A stretch of DNA of 41,038 nt from Flavobacteriales bacterium (GCA_002692065.1 NZJX01000014.1:1-41038), one strand, 5' to 3'. Shown: positions 8,889 through 18,370, counted from the stretch's first letter. The notes: a model not told the origin generated them from the letters alone. Translations and numbers: made by a program.

Positions 8889-10217
8889 CTATATTTCTTC
8901 CATAAATTTAGTTGTGTAAATTCCTTTTTTATATCTATCGTCATTCATTAATTTTAAATGAAAAGGTATTGTTGTTTTTACCCCTTCAATAACAAATTCA
9001 CTCAAAGCTCTTTTCATCTTTTCAATAGCCTCTTCTCTTGTTTGCGCTACTGTTATTAGTTTTGCAATCATTGAATCGTAGTAAGGAGGGATAATATAAC
9101 CTGAATAAACATGTGTATCCACTCTTACTCCATGTCCACCAGGTGCATTATAGTTTGTAATTTTTCCAGGACAAGGTCTAAAATCATTCGAAGGATCTTC
9201 GGCATTTATTCTGCATTCTATCGCATGTAATTTTGGTTCGTAATTTTTACCTGAAATTTTAATTCCAAAAGCAACCTTAATTTGCTCAGCAATTAAATCA
9301 TAATTAATTACTTCTTCTGTAACTGGATGTTCAACTTGAATTCTAGTATTCATCTCCATGAAATAAAAATTTCTATCTTTATCAACTAAAAACTCTACTG
9401 TTCCAGCACCTTCATATCTCACAGCCTCTGCTGCTTTAATTGCAGCTCTTCCCATAGCATTTCTTAACTCTTTGGTCATAAAAGGTGAAGGAGATTCCTC
9501 GGTCAACTTTTGATGTCTTCTTTGAATTGAACAATCTCTTTCAGATAAATGGCAGGCTTTACCTTGAGAATCTCCAACAATCTGTATTTCAATATGTCTA
9601 GGTTCAAGTATGAGTTTTTCTATATATAGATTGCCATTACCAAATGATAATTCTGCTTCTTTTTTTGCAGAATCCCATGCTAATTTTAATTCAGATTTGT
9701 TACTAACAGCTCTCATTCCTTTCCCTCCTCCTCCAGCAGTTGCTTTTATCATAACTGGATAGCCAATTTCTGAAGCTAATTTTTCTGCTTCTTCAAAAAA
9801 TTTTATAATCCCATCAGAACCTGGAATAATTGGAACACCAGCTTTTTTCATCGTCTCTTTGGCATTGGCTTTATTACCCATTTTATCAATCATTTCAGGA
9901 GATGCACCAATAAATTTTAAATTATTTTCTTGACAAATTTTAGAAAAGTTAGAATTTTCTGATAAAAAGCCATACCCAGGATGAATGGCATCTGCATTAG
10001 TAATTTCAGCAGCAGCAATTATATTAGGTATTTTTAAATATGAATCTGAACTACTGGAAGGACCAATACATACTGCCTCATCTGCAAACTTAACATGTAA
10101 ACTATCTGAGTCAGCAGTCGAATATACTGCTACTGTTTTAATCCCCATCTCTCTAGCTGTTCTTATCACTCTTAAAGCTATCTCACCTCTATTTGCAATT
10201 AAAATTTTCTTGAACAT
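8889..10217 (-). CDS. accC: acetyl-CoA carboxylase biotin carboxylase subunit
   Basis: AccC carboxylates biotin on the carrier protein with ATP and bicarbonate, the first half-reaction of malonyl-CoA formation. The 442-residue protein has the N-terminal fold [19 protein letters not shown], the substrate-binding [10 protein letters not shown], the glycine-rich ATP-grasp loop [12 protein letters not shown], catalytic-region residues in [15 protein letters not shown], and the C-terminal biotin carboxylase domain with [11 protein letters not shown] and [10 protein letters not shown]. The length is standard for a stand-alone subunit. It follows accB by 17 bases at the end of the DUF177-rpmF-fabH-accB-accC operon. 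The carboxyltransferase subunits accA and accD are not in the window; the beta subunit at 20167-21705 is of the acyl-CoA (PccB-like) type and could use this or another biotin carboxylase. Confidence 0.96.
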   Translation of the reverse strand: MFKKILIANRGEIALRVIRTAREMGIKTVAVYSTADSDSLHVKFADEAVCIGPSSSSDSYLKIPNIIAAAEITNADAIHPGYGFLSENSNFSKICQENNLKFIGASPEMIDKMGNKANAKETMKKAGVPIIPGSDGIIKFFEEAEKLASEIGYPVMIKATAGGGGKGMRAVSNKSELKLAWDSAKKEAELSFGNGNLYIEKLILEPRHIEIQIVGDSQGKACHLSERDCSIQRRHQKLTEESPSPFMTKELRNAMGRAAIKAAEAVRYEGAGTVEFLVDKDRNFYFMEMNTRIQVEHPVTEEVINYDLIAEQIKVAFGIKISGKNYEPKLHAIECRINAEDPSNDFRPCPGKITNYNAPGGHGVRVDTHVYSGYIIPPYYDSMIAKLITVAQTREEAIEKMKRALSEFVIEGVKTTIPFHLKLMNDDRYKKGIYTTKFMEEI

Positions 10218-10234
10218 AATTGACTATTTTGAAT

Positions 10235-10762
10235 CTACTTTGGATCAATTAAAAATAATGGTTGATCATACTCAACTGGAGACATATCATCTATAAGTAT
10301 TTTAACTATTTTTCCAGAAATTTCAGATTCTATTTCGTTAAATAATTTCATTGCTTCAATAACACAAATAACTTGACCTTCAGATATCTCATCTCCAAGG
10401 ACTATAAAAGGTTCTTTGTCTGGTGAGGGTTTTCTGTAAAAGGTTCCGATCATAGGAGACTTTATAGTTATTAAATTTTCATCTTCTGATTTACTTTTAT
10501 TTACATTTTCTTTAGAAATTTTAGACTCATTAACAGATTCTGTTTGAGTTTGAACTATTTTATGTGTTTCAATTGACGAATTAGGGATAACTTGATTTGC
10601 TATTGGTATTTGCTGAATGATTGGTTCAGTTAAATTCTTATTTTTTTTGGGGGGTGTTTTAATTGATAATTTCAAATCTCCAATTTCAAGATTTACCTCA
10701 GAGGCCCCTGATTTTGAGACAAATTTTATTAATTCTTGAATTTCTTTTAAATCTAATGACAT
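10235..10762 (-). CDS. accB: biotin carboxyl carrier protein of acetyl-CoA carboxylase
   Basis: This is the 175-residue carrier whose lysine holds biotin and shuttles CO2 from biotin carboxylase to carboxyltransferase. The N-terminal helix (about 1-35, [20 protein letters not shown]) is typical of AccB. A flexible, lysine-, proline- and serine-rich linker (about 36-100) connects it to the C-terminal biotinyl domain with [20 protein letters not shown] and the biotinylation motif [11 protein letters not shown] run of six G and eight T on the complementary strand (10641-10654) lies in the linker coding sequence but the frame is intact. It sits between fabH and accC with short gaps, so translation and stoichiometry are probably linked. 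Confidence 0.96.
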   Translation of the reverse strand: MSLDLKEIQELIKFVSKSGASEVNLEIGDLKLSIKTPPKKNKNLTEPIIQQIPIANQVIPNSSIETHKIVQTQTESVNESKISKENVNKSKSEDENLITIKSPMIGTFYRKPSPDKEPFIVLGDEISEGQVICVIEAMKLFNEIESEISGKIVKILIDDMSPVEYDQPLFLIDPK

Positions 10763-10783
10763 AATTTCTAGTTTATTTAATAT

Positions 10784-11773
10784 TTAATATGACCATGAAA
10801 GATAAATTGCAGCCCAAGTAAATCCTCCTCCAAAAGCAGATAAAATTATGTTGTCTCCTAATTTTAGCTTTTCTTCCCAATCAGATAAACAAATTGGTAT
10901 GGTGGCATTTGTGGTATTTCCATATTTTTGAATATTAATCATAACTTTATCAGTTCCCAAACCCATACGATTTGCAGTTGCATCAATAATTCTTTTATTA
11001 GCTTGGTGAGGAACTAACCATGCTACGTCATCTGGTGATAAATTATTTCTTTTCATAATTTCAACTGAGATATCAGCCATACAAGAAACAGCAAATTTAA
11101 ACACAGTCTTACCATCTTGATAAATGAAATGTTCCTTTGAATTTACAGTTTGCAAAGATGATGGCTTAAACGAACCACCAGCTACCATTTTCAAATAATT
11201 TCTACCTGAACCATCGCTTTTTAAAATAGAATCTTTGATACAATACTCATTTTCTGATGGTTCAAGTAAAACTGCACCTGCACCATCTCCAAAAATTACA
11301 CAAGTTTTTCTATCTTCGTAATCTACAATCGAAGACATCTTGTCCGCTCCAACAACAATAATTTTTTTGTATAAGCCTGATTCAATATACTTAGAAGCGA
11401 CATCTAAAGAATACAAAAATCCAGAACAAGCAGCCATAACATCAAAAGCAAATGCATTCTTTGCTCCTATTTTATCAGCAATTATACATGCCGTTGATGG
11501 AAACAACATATCTGGAGTTGCAGTTGCACAAATAATTAAATCTATTTCAGATGGGGAAATTTTTTTCTTACTTAATAGACCATTTACAGCTTTACAACCT
11601 AAATCAGAGGAAGCAAGGCCATTACCTTTTAAAATTCTTCTTTCTTTGATTCCTGTTCTTGAAGTAATCCATTCATCATTAGTATCAACCATTTTGGATA
11701 ATTCATGATTGGTTAATTTGTATTCTGGTACCCATGAATTGACACCAGTTATAGCAGAATTTATATTACCCAT
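10784..11773 (-). CDS. fabH: beta-ketoacyl-ACP synthase III
   Basis: FabH starts fatty acid elongation by condensing an acyl-CoA with malonyl-ACP. All three catalytic residues are present: Cys116 in DVMAACSGFLYSLD, His256 in WLVPHQANKRI and Asn286 in KYGNTTNATIP. The length of 329 residues is standard, and the C-terminus has GGGFTWAA. In Bacteroidota this enzyme often prefers branched starters, but specificity is not readable here. It lies between rpmF (82 bases upstream) and accB (21 bases downstream), the common arrangement linking fatty acid initiation to ribosome genes. Confidence 0.97.
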   Translation of the reverse strand: MGNINSAITGVNSWVPEYKLTNHELSKMVDTNDEWITSRTGIKERRILKGNGLASSDLGCKAVNGLLSKKKISPSEIDLIICATATPDMLFPSTACIIADKIGAKNAFAFDVMAACSGFLYSLDVASKYIESGLYKKIIVVGADKMSSIVDYEDRKTCVIFGDGAGAVLLEPSENEYCIKDSILKSDGSGRNYLKMVAGGSFKPSSLQTVNSKEHFIYQDGKTVFKFAVSCMADISVEIMKRNNLSPDDVAWLVPHQANKRIIDATANRMGLGTDKVMINIQKYGNTTNATIPICLSDWEEKLKLGDNIILSAFGGGFTWAAIYLSWSY

Positions 11774-11855
11774 TTATAATAATTTAAATCATTTAATCAA
11801 ATATAGTAAAACTTAAATTAAGTAATTTGCATTATAAAATAAAATCAGATAATAA

Positions 11856-12035
11856 TTATTGATCGATAACAATATTTCCTTTATAGTATAACTTTCCTTC
11901 ATGCCAATATGCTCTGTGATATAGGTGAGTTTCACCTGTTGTTTTACAGGTTGATAAAGTTGGAATCTCGGCTTTATAATGAGTTCTTCTTTTGTCTCTT
12001 CTTTGTTTAGAGATTTTTCTCTTTGGATGTGCCAT
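11856..12035 (-). CDS. rpmF: 50S ribosomal protein L32
   Basis: A 59-codon frame from the ATG at 12033-12035 to the TAA at 11856-11858 encodes L32. The N-terminus [17 protein letters not shown] is the basic rRNA-binding segment, and the middle has [18 protein letters not shown]. Of the usual zinc ribbon only one cysteine (Cys30) is seen, with histidines at the second pair position; many Bacteroidota L32 proteins lack the complete four-cysteine set. It starts three bases after the DUF177 stop, a conserved pairing, and precedes fabH. Confidence 0.95.
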   Translation of the reverse strand: MAHPKRKISKQRRDKRRTHYKAEIPTLSTCKTTGETHLYHRAYWHEGKLYYKGNIVIDQ

Positions 12036-12038
12036 TTT

Positions 12039-12536
12039 TTAAATTTTTATATTTACTTTTTTTAAAGATGACCATCGATCATCAATTAATTTATTTTTTT
12101 TATTTATTTGATTTAAAATTTCTTTATTACAATCATTCCCGTCTAAGATATGGGATCTTTTAATTGGAATAAATAAAACAATCATTTCATATATCATATG
12201 AGATATATCAATTACATTTTCATGAAAAGGTAGAAAAATTATCTCATTACTTTGTTTTTCATCAGAAATTACAATTAATCTTTTGTCGGTAAATTCTAAT
12301 TTTAAGACCAAATCTTCTCCACAAGAATCGCAAGGTGTTTTTAAATTTCCTTTTATGTTAAATGATAAATTGAACTTATTTAATTCAAAAATACTTGACA
12401 TTTTAACATTGATATCGCATTCATCTATATCTTTGTAATTAAAGGTATTAAAGAACTCCTCATTAATCTTAAAATTTAATTCATTCTTTAATATTTTAAG
12501 ATCATTTATTTTAATAATGAAATTATCTGTGTTCAT
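12039..12536 (-). CDS. DUF177 (YceD-like) protein
   Basis: This 165-residue cytoplasmic protein belongs to the DUF177 family usually found directly before rpmF; in E. coli and plants family members are linked to 23S rRNA accumulation. Features seen are the CDSCGEDL motif near residue 72, which continues the family's conserved central cysteine region, an acidic segment ahead of DISHMIYEMIVLFIPIKR, and a C-terminal DDRWSSLKKV matching the family's D-RW--L ending. It is the first gene of its operon and has a TATATTTG box about 25 bases upstream of the ATG. Confidence 0.88.
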   Translation of the reverse strand: MNTDNFIIKINDLKILKNELNFKINEEFFNTFNYKDIDECDINVKMSSIFELNKFNLSFNIKGNLKTPCDSCGEDLVLKLEFTDKRLIVISDEKQSNEIIFLPFHENVIDISHMIYEMIVLFIPIKRSHILDGNDCNKEILNQINKKNKLIDDRWSSLKKVNIKI

Positions 12537-12558
12537 TATTTTAAATTTAAAACGACCG

Positions 12559-12566
12559 CAAATATA
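12559..12566 (-). promoter_or_regulatory. candidate -7 box for the DUF177-rpmF-fabH-accB-accC operon
   Basis: The minus strand reads TATATTTG followed by CGG, matching TAnnTTTG, 22 bases before the DUF177 ATG. No obvious -33 TTG is present. It would drive the whole five-gene operon, since no later gap holds an exact box. Confidence 0.5.
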
Positions 12567-12629
12567 AAAAACTTTTTTATCATGATATCAGTTTAAAATA
12601 ATTTTTAAATTAATAACTAGATATTATTA

Positions 12630-13644
12630 TTAATTATTTCTATTTGTATATATTTTACATGCTAAAAATACGGCTTCTCTAAAAGATCCTTCATTAGCTA
12701 TATTTTTTCCGGAAATATTATATGCAACTCCATGATCTGGGGATGTTCTGATTACAGATAAATTAGATGTATAATTAACCCCTCCTCCAAATGATATTAA
12801 TTTGAAAGGAATTAATCCCTGATCATGATAAACAGCCATAGTTAAATCAAAGTTTTTATATGTTTGTGATGCAAAATATCCATCTGAAGAATATGGACCA
12901 AATACCAAATCTCCATTCTCAAAAATTTTATTTATTGCAGGTTTAATTATTTTTTCATCAACATTACCAATAACTCCCTGGTCACCAAGGTGTGGATCAA
13001 TTCCTAAAATAGCAATTTTTGGTTTTTCAATATTGAAGTCTAATTTTAACGAATTTAGAGATAATAATATTTTTTCTTTGATGAGCTTTTCGTTGATAAA
13101 ATTAGTTACAGATGATAATGAAACATGACCAGTCATTAAGGAAATCTTCAAAAAATCTGAAACCATAATCATATGAGCATTTTTTGATGAAAAATAATCA
13201 GATAAAAATTCGGTATGACCCTGAAATTTAAAGTTTTCTGATTGAATATTTTTTTTATTGATCGGAGCAGTTACTAATGCATCAATTTGATTACTTTTAA
13301 GCGCCTCAACAGAATTTTTTAGAGAAAGGTAAGCATATTCCCCCCCCCTCTTCAGTCTCTTTACCAAATGAAATTTGAACTTTTTTGTACCATGAATTAT
13401 ATACATTTAGCTTTTTTGAATTTAAACTAAATTTCCTGTCAACATTATTGAAATTAAAGTTACTAAACCCTATTTTATTTAAATAATCTCTTACAAACTG
13501 ATTTGAAGCAAAAAGCACTGGAATACAAAATTCAAATATTCTACTATCAGAGAATGTTTTAGCAATTATTTCCATTCCAATTCCATTCAAATCGCCTACA
13601 GAAATCCCTAATCTGATTTTTTTTCTTGAAACTTTTTTATTCAT
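12630..13644 (-). pseudogene. pdxA: 4-hydroxythreonine-4-phosphate dehydrogenase, frameshifted at a G9 run
   Basis: PdxA oxidises 4-phosphohydroxy-L-threonine in the DXP-dependent pyridoxal phosphate pathway. The 5' part encodes GISVGDLNGIGMEII and SFGKETEEGG. The 3' part encodes YAYLSLKNSVEALK, ALVTAPINKK, the metal-site GHTEFLSDYF, YHDQGLIPFKL and RTSPDHGVAYNISGK. The two frames meet at nine C on the plus strand (13340-13348): with nine G in the mRNA the first frame goes to GICLPFS and stops near 13306, whereas eight G would read EEGGEYAYLSL continuously. So the sequence has one base too many at a homopolymer. All catalytic and metal residues are otherwise intact, which argues for a sequencing error, a very recent lesion or slippage-based switching. 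The start is placed at the second Met (13644), nearest the family start. Confidence 0.85.
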
Positions 13645-13685
13645 TTTATTACAATTCAACATTACATAATAATATTAATTACTAA

Positions 13686-13709
13686 TTTTAATTAAAATTT
13701 TAATTAAAA
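13686..13709. repeat. tandem 12-bp palindromes between pdxA and ribE
   Basis: The self-complementary 12-mer TTTTAATTAAAA occurs twice back to back (13686-13697 and 13698-13709) in the 70-90-base divergent gap of pdxA and ribE. It could be an operator for a dimeric regulator or just AT-rich low-complexity sequence. No TAnnTTTG box is visible in this gap. Confidence 0.6.
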
Positions 13710-13732
13710 TATAAATATATTAATTTTCTGAG

Positions 13733-14329
13733 ATGTTTACTGGAATAATAGAAGATATTGGATTAGTTAAAGAACTAAAACATGAAAAAGGTAACTTACA
13801 CATAACAATAAAGAGTTCTATTTCAAACGAATTAAAAATTGATCAAAGTATTTCCCACAATGGAGTTTGTCTTACAGTCGTAAATTGTGATAATAAATCT
13901 CATACAGTAACTGCAATAAATGAAACGCTATCTAAAACAAATTTGAAATATTTAAAAATTGGAGATCTAATTAATCTTGAAAGATGCTTAAAGTTAGGAT
14001 CAAGAATTGATGGTCATATTGTTCAAGGTCATGTTGATAAAACTGCAATTTGTACTAATATAAGTGATAAAAATGGTAGTTGGGAATTTACATTCCAATA
14101 TAATAGAAGCTCTAATTTTGAAACTACTATACCAAAAGGTTCTGTGACTTTAAATGGGATAAGTTTAACAGTTGTAAAATCTATAAGTAATGAATTTTCA
14201 ACTCATATAATTCCATATACATATGAAAATACTAATATGAAAATGTTAAAAATAGGAGATAAAGTTAATATCGAATTCGACATAATTGGAAAATATTTAG
14301 CTGAATTCAGTAATCAAAATGTAAAATAA
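13733..14329 (+). CDS. ribE: riboflavin synthase, alpha chain
   Basis: Riboflavin synthase dismutates two molecules of 6,7-dimethyl-8-ribityllumazine to riboflavin. The 198-residue protein begins with the invariant MFTGIIEDIG and consists of two similar beta-barrel halves. The first contains SHNGVCLTV, the second GSVTLNGISLTV, and RIDGHIVQGHVD lies between them. No FMN riboswitch fits in the 70-90-base upstream gap, which holds tandem palindromes instead. It is convergent with the adhesin gene, with one base between the stop codons. Confidence 0.96.
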   Translation: MFTGIIEDIGLVKELKHEKGNLHITIKSSISNELKIDQSISHNGVCLTVVNCDNKSHTVTAINETLSKTNLKYLKIGDLINLERCLKLGSRIDGHIVQGHVDKTAICTNISDKNGSWEFTFQYNRSSNFETTIPKGSVTLNGISLTVVKSISNEFSTHIIPYTYENTNMKMLKIGDKVNIEFDIIGKYLAEFSNQNVK

Positions 14330-14330
14330 A

Positions 14331-17300
14331 TTATTTTAATAAATGAAGCGTTCCTTTATATATTTCCTCATTTAAATTGACTCTATTAGCAACTTTTAAG
14401 ACATAAAAATAGACACCTTGAGTCAGTTTTTCATCATTATAGTGATTATTTTTTCCATCCCACCAAAGTCCATCTAAACCATAATATCCATTTTTATAAA
14501 CCTCGTCACCCCATCTATTATATATACTTAAGTTACTTTGAGAATAAAATTCATTTGTTAAACCATTTATTATGAAATAATCATTAAATCCATCATCATT
14601 TGGAGAAAATACATTAGGTATTTCAATATCACAAATAAATAATATTGAAAATTTTACTGTGGTATCACATCCAGAGTAGGAAAATGTATAATATCCATAA
14701 TTATCAACATCAATTTGATTTTCAAATGAAAAATTATCATTAAATATAGCATTCCCAGGACCATTCAAATATTCCCATCCTAGATCCATACCATAACTTT
14801 CTACATAAATACTAGTCGAAGTTTCGCATCTAACATAATCATCAAAGAAAATTTGAGGAATCCCTTGACCAAATTTTACCATTAAAGAATCTTTAGTTTC
14901 ACATCCATTAATAGTATATGATATATTATAATCTCCAAATAAATTAACTTGAAGATCAGTTAACTGTCCTGTATTATTTGAAAATTGTCCATATCCATGC
15001 TCAGGAGGACTTATTATATCCCAATATCCCCCAGTAGTTGATAAATTTTCAACTTCTAGGACGACATTTTTCTCGCAAACTTGGACCCCGGGATCAAATA
15101 TTACAGGGTCTATTTTTAAAAAATTAATTTCAACAGTATCTGAACCTTTACAAAAGTCAAATGTAAAAGACACATCATAAGTGTCAAAATCAGATACTTC
15201 AATATTAGTTGACCCTGACAATGAATCATCGAATATTAAATTATTTTGATTTTGGTTAAAGTATGACCAATTTCCCGAAATATTATTTTGATTTACTACT
15301 GAAACATCTCCATTCAAAAAACAATAATTATTGTCACTAGCTTCAATTATAGGTTTAACCTTAGAAAAGTTGACTGAAGTAGTCTCAGTTATTTTACAAT
15401 CGTTGTCAGTAAATGAGAGTAGATATAAGCCTGGATCAGATACATTAATTACTGGATTTAAAGAGTTAGAATCTGGATCAAATGATAATGTTGACTCTGG
15501 TGGAGCATCTATTAATTCCCAAAATCCACCTCCTGAGGAAACATTACTTACACTTAATTCTAATTGACTTTGGCATTCTGAGATTAAATTTAATGGTAAA
15601 TCTGGGGCACTATATACATCAATTTCAAATTGCTCTATATATTCACAACCAAAATTATCAAAAATTGTCATTTGATAAGTATGAATCCCACTATTTAAAG
15701 GTTGAATTATTAGTGATGTTGAGTCGTAGGAAATTATAGAAGAAGGTTCTTCAGGACAATACCAGTTATAATTGAGAACTTCTGAAACTAATGAGTCAGA
15801 TATAATTTCATCCTGCTCACCTACAACATTCATTGATAAATACCAACTGCATATAAATCCATTATCAATTGATAAATTATCTGTTATAATTAATGTCCAA
15901 TTTCCATTAGCAGGTGAACCAGAAAAATTTGAAAAACTTTGTTCTGGGGCATAATAACCTGGAATCATTGCATTTCCTCCATTAGGGGCAGACATTGTAT
16001 TTCCCAGGGAGGAACCAAATGTTCCAAATACTGGTTCAGCAGACCAGCAATACTCCCAACAGTCTCCTGGAACTTCTTCAGAGTTATTATCTAAAGCATT
16101 TCCCAACCAAGTATTTCCCCCTCCGCTCCCGTATGAGTGTAGAATTACATTTTGCCCACCAGGTGCAGTTAATTCTAATTCCAGATCACCTAAATAGGAA
16201 TGTTCTATCTCAATACAAATATCTACAAAATCATCATCATCTAAAACAGCTAGAGGATCAAATGAAGTTACATTAATTTCAGTTGAATAAGATACTCCAC
16301 TACCATCAGGTAAGTAAATTGCATCACCAAAATCTTCTCCTACATTTAAAGCATCTTCATATAGTATCCAAGTTACAGATTGAAAAAAACTTGTAGCTAA
16401 GGAATCGTCTGATGAATTAGATTCGATTTCTAGTTCGGTACCAGGACAAACAAGAGTCTCTGATGGAGATGTAATATTTATATCAATACCTGGTTGATCA
16501 TTAACTACAGTCAAAGAAGTTTCAGATTGACATCCATTAACATCAGTAGCAACTAATGATAAGTTATAACTCCCCAAATCAGAATATAAGTGATTTACAT
16601 ATTGATTACTAGCTTCTTGACTATCTCCAAAACTCCATTCAAAAAGTGTATTTTCATTTGATTGATTGTAAAATAAATTATTATTTGAAAAGTTTGTTAT
16701 CGCATTAAGGTCAATATCGTGACAAGCATCAATTTCTCCCTGTGCATTAATCCAATCACTTGACTGAATTTCAACTTCAAAGTCTTGACAAGGATATTGA
16801 CAATTTATTTCTGCTGCCCATCCTTGATCACCAAGGCTATTTGGAGAACCAGGAGATGAAAATACTATAGTTAGACAACCTGAAGAATTATTTTCTGAAG
16901 CTATAATATTACCTGGTGGAGAATCACCTGGACCTAAATATGAGTACAAAATTAATTCATTAGTACTATTACCATCATATATTATTAAATTTGGAGAAGA
17001 AAAAAAATTACCGCCCAAATCAAAAAAAGAAAAGTCTAAAGAGGTATATAAATCAGATTCATTGCTACATATTGTCATTTGATAATTTTCAGATCCAGAA
17101 AAATTACCTGTTGATCCTCCGGAGTCATAAAAATATCCTGTACAGGCAACTACATCTTGATTATTCATATATACGTTAGGACCTTGAACTTCTCCACTTA
17201 GAGTTAATTGACAGCCTAATGAATCAGTTACAGTTAGAAAATAAAGACCAGGTATGGCATTATTTAGATTTCCCGTTGTGTCTCCATTTGACCATTGATA

Positions 17301-17834
17301 AAAAAAAGGTGGATTGCCTCCAAAAGTTGTAATATCAATTGATCCATCTGCTGAACTTATTGAAGAACTTGCATTTCCAAAAAGTTCAGCTGAAAAACAA
17401 AAACAATTGTCGTTAATCAATGGCAAATCAAAATTTTCAGATGTCTGAGATCCAAATGGAGTATTTCCATTGTTATTAATTATAACGTTATTACCACCAC
17501 ACAATGAGAGGCTGTAAAATGATTCTGTCCCCCAACCATCGCCATCAAGGTCAAAAGTATTAAATGAATAACTTTCTCCTTGATTTAAACATATTTCATC
17601 AGATTCATAGAGAAAATATGGGGCATAGGGATTTGAGTTAGTCACAATTATACTGTCTTGCGAATCTGTAATATTCCAAGAGATCAAACCCTCCGGATAA
17701 TTTCCCCATATAAATTGATCAGTTGTATAAACATTTATGCTTACCCCGACTTCATTGTCAGAGCATGAGGAAATTATATTTACTTGAGAAAATAATTGCA
17801 ATGAAATTAAAAAACAAAAAATATATCTGAGCAT
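14331..17834 (-). CDS. giant multidomain adhesin with T9SS type B (gliding-associated) C-terminal domain
   Basis: This is a 1167-residue secreted surface protein. Residues 1-17 are a signal peptide. Next come a DLDGDGW-containing module (about 25-140), a SprB-like repeat (about 152-215, with GGNPPFFYQWSNG) and a CUB-like domain (about 226-345). A PKD domain (about 366-445, FEWSFGDS) and a proprotein-convertase P domain (about 530-670, SYLGDLELELTAPGG, NWTLIITD) follow, then one further Ig/PKD-like module (about 685-742). Four degenerate repeats of about 80 residues (about 745-1070) each carry a cysteine near the start and GGFW/GGYWD-type signatures. The C-terminus is the CHU_C/gliding motility-associated domain (about 1073-1167, IPNVFSPNDDGFNDYF, YNRWGDEVY). 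Such proteins are exported by the type IX system, and CUB plus P domains suggest binding of proteins or glycans. No enzyme domain is seen. Its ATG overlaps the upstream gene's stop in TAATG. Confidence 0.92.
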   Translation of the reverse strand: MLRYIFCFLISLQLFSQVNIISSCSDNEVGVSINVYTTDQFIWGNYPEGLISWNITDSQDSIIVTNSNPYAPYFLYESDEICLNQGESYSFNTFDLDGDGWGTESFYSLSLCGGNNVIINNNGNTPFGSQTSENFDLPLINDNCFCFSAELFGNASSSISSADGSIDITTFGGNPPFFYQWSNGDTTGNLNNAIPGLYFLTVTDSLGCQLTLSGEVQGPNVYMNNQDVVACTGYFYDSGGSTGNFSGSENYQMTICSNESDLYTSLDFSFFDLGGNFFSSPNLIIYDGNSTNELILYSYLGPGDSPPGNIIASENNSSGCLTIVFSSPGSPNSLGDQGWAAEINCQYPCQDFEVEIQSSDWINAQGEIDACHDIDLNAITNFSNNNLFYNQSNENTLFEWSFGDSQEASNQYVNHLYSDLGSYNLSLVATDVNGCQSETSLTVVNDQPGIDINITSPSETLVCPGTELEIESNSSDDSLATSFFQSVTWILYEDALNVGEDFGDAIYLPDGSGVSYSTEINVTSFDPLAVLDDDDFVDICIEIEHSYLGDLELELTAPGGQNVILHSYGSGGGNTWLGNALDNNSEEVPGDCWEYCWSAEPVFGTFGSSLGNTMSAPNGGNAMIPGYYAPEQSFSNFSGSPANGNWTLIITDNLSIDNGFICSWYLSMNVVGEQDEIISDSLVSEVLNYNWYCPEEPSSIISYDSTSLIIQPLNSGIHTYQMTIFDNFGCEYIEQFEIDVYSAPDLPLNLISECQSQLELSVSNVSSGGGFWELIDAPPESTLSFDPDSNSLNPVINVSDPGLYLLSFTDNDCKITETTSVNFSKVKPIIEASDNNYCFLNGDVSVVNQNNISGNWSYFNQNQNNLIFDDSLSGSTNIEVSDFDTYDVSFTFDFCKGSDTVEINFLKIDPVIFDPGVQVCEKNVVLEVENLSTTGGYWDIISPPEHGYGQFSNNTGQLTDLQVNLFGDYNISYTINGCETKDSLMVKFGQGIPQIFFDDYVRCETSTSIYVESYGMDLGWEYLNGPGNAIFNDNFSFENQIDVDNYGYYTFSYSGCDTTVKFSILFICDIEIPNVFSPNDDGFNDYFIINGLTNEFYSQSNLSIYNRWGDEVYKNGYYGLDGLWWDGKNNHYNDEKLTQGVYFYVLKVANRVNLNEEIYKGTLHLLK

Positions 17835-18268
17835 TATTTATTTAATTGGTGTCTTTTAAAAAGTTCATGAATTTCATTTTTTGATCTTATTATAATAACT
17901 TTATTTAAATCTCCAATACTGAAGGTGATTTTTTCCTTCTGATGGAAAGGGATATTAAATAAAAATATATTAAAAGAATTTTCACTCAAATCATCTATTT
18001 CAATATTTTGGAAATTTTGATTTGAATATTCAAGTATGTTTGGATAGTATTTTTGTTTTTGGTCAGGTATTTGTTTGATATTTTGAAAATAATATGAATT
18101 ATTTAAAAAAAATTCAATAAAATCAAATTGATTTTTATTTTCTTCATAAATTCTTTCTAAATAATCAACTGTATATTTTTGAAGTAATCTTTGATCAAAT
18201 TGAATTTTGTTTTGGGAACTTAAAGTTAAAGTGAATAAAATATTAAATGTAAATAATATTAATTTCAT
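17834..18268 (-). CDS. small exported protein translationally coupled to the adhesin
   Basis: An exported protein of 144 residues that I do not recognise. The frame is open from 18307, but a -7 box at 18305-18312 covers the upstream start, so I use the internal ATG at 18268, which gives a clean signal peptide (MKLILFTFNILFTLTLSSQ). The mature part is rich in Asn, Gln, Phe and Tyr, contains no cysteine and ends in a basic ELFKRHQLNK. A central amphipathic stretch (YLERIYEENKNQFDFIEFF) is likely helical, followed by likely beta strands. It is the first gene of a two-gene unit, and its TAA shares a base with the adhesin ATG. A periplasmic chaperone or partner of the adhesin is a reasonable guess, not more. 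Confidence 0.7.
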   Translation of the reverse strand: MKLILFTFNILFTLTLSSQNKIQFDQRLLQKYTVDYLERIYEENKNQFDFIEFFLNNSYYFQNIKQIPDQKQKYYPNILEYSNQNFQNIEIDDLSENSFNIFLFNIPFHQKEKITFSIGDLNKVIIIRSKNEIHELFKRHQLNK

Positions 18269-18304
18269 AAAAGTTTTTTTAATTTGGATATGAAACTTAG
18301 TATA

Positions 18305-18312
18305 CAAATATA
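18305..18312 (-). promoter_or_regulatory. candidate -7 box for the exported protein/adhesin operon
   Basis: The minus strand reads TATATTTG (TAnnTTTG), putting the transcription start near 18298 and leaving a leader of about 30 bases before the ATG at 18268. It decides between the two possible starts of the downstream gene. Confidence 0.5.
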
Positions 18313-18357
18313 ACTTTTTTTAAACTATAAGTCAGTATGTAATTAATATAAATAATG

Positions 18358-18365
18358 TAGTTTTG
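18358..18365 (+). promoter_or_regulatory. candidate -7 box for lepA, implying a near-leaderless mRNA
   Basis: The plus strand reads TAGTTTTG, an exact TAnnTTTG, ending only five bases before the lepA ATG at 18371. With the usual spacing the transcript would begin at or next to the start codon. Confidence 0.5.
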
Positions 18366-18370
18366 CATTG

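Noticed and set aside
13663-13732. FMN riboswitch before ribE.
   Set aside because: The gap is far too short and AT-rich for the conserved FMN aptamer.
17120-17180. Plus-strand open frames inside the adhesin and protease genes (for example at 15331-16276).
   Set aside because: They are antisense shadows of well-supported coding sequence with no family features or start context.
14929-17834. The repeated beta modules in the adhesin as DNA repeats.
   Set aside because: The roughly 80-residue units are similar only as protein patterns; no long identical DNA repeat was seen there.
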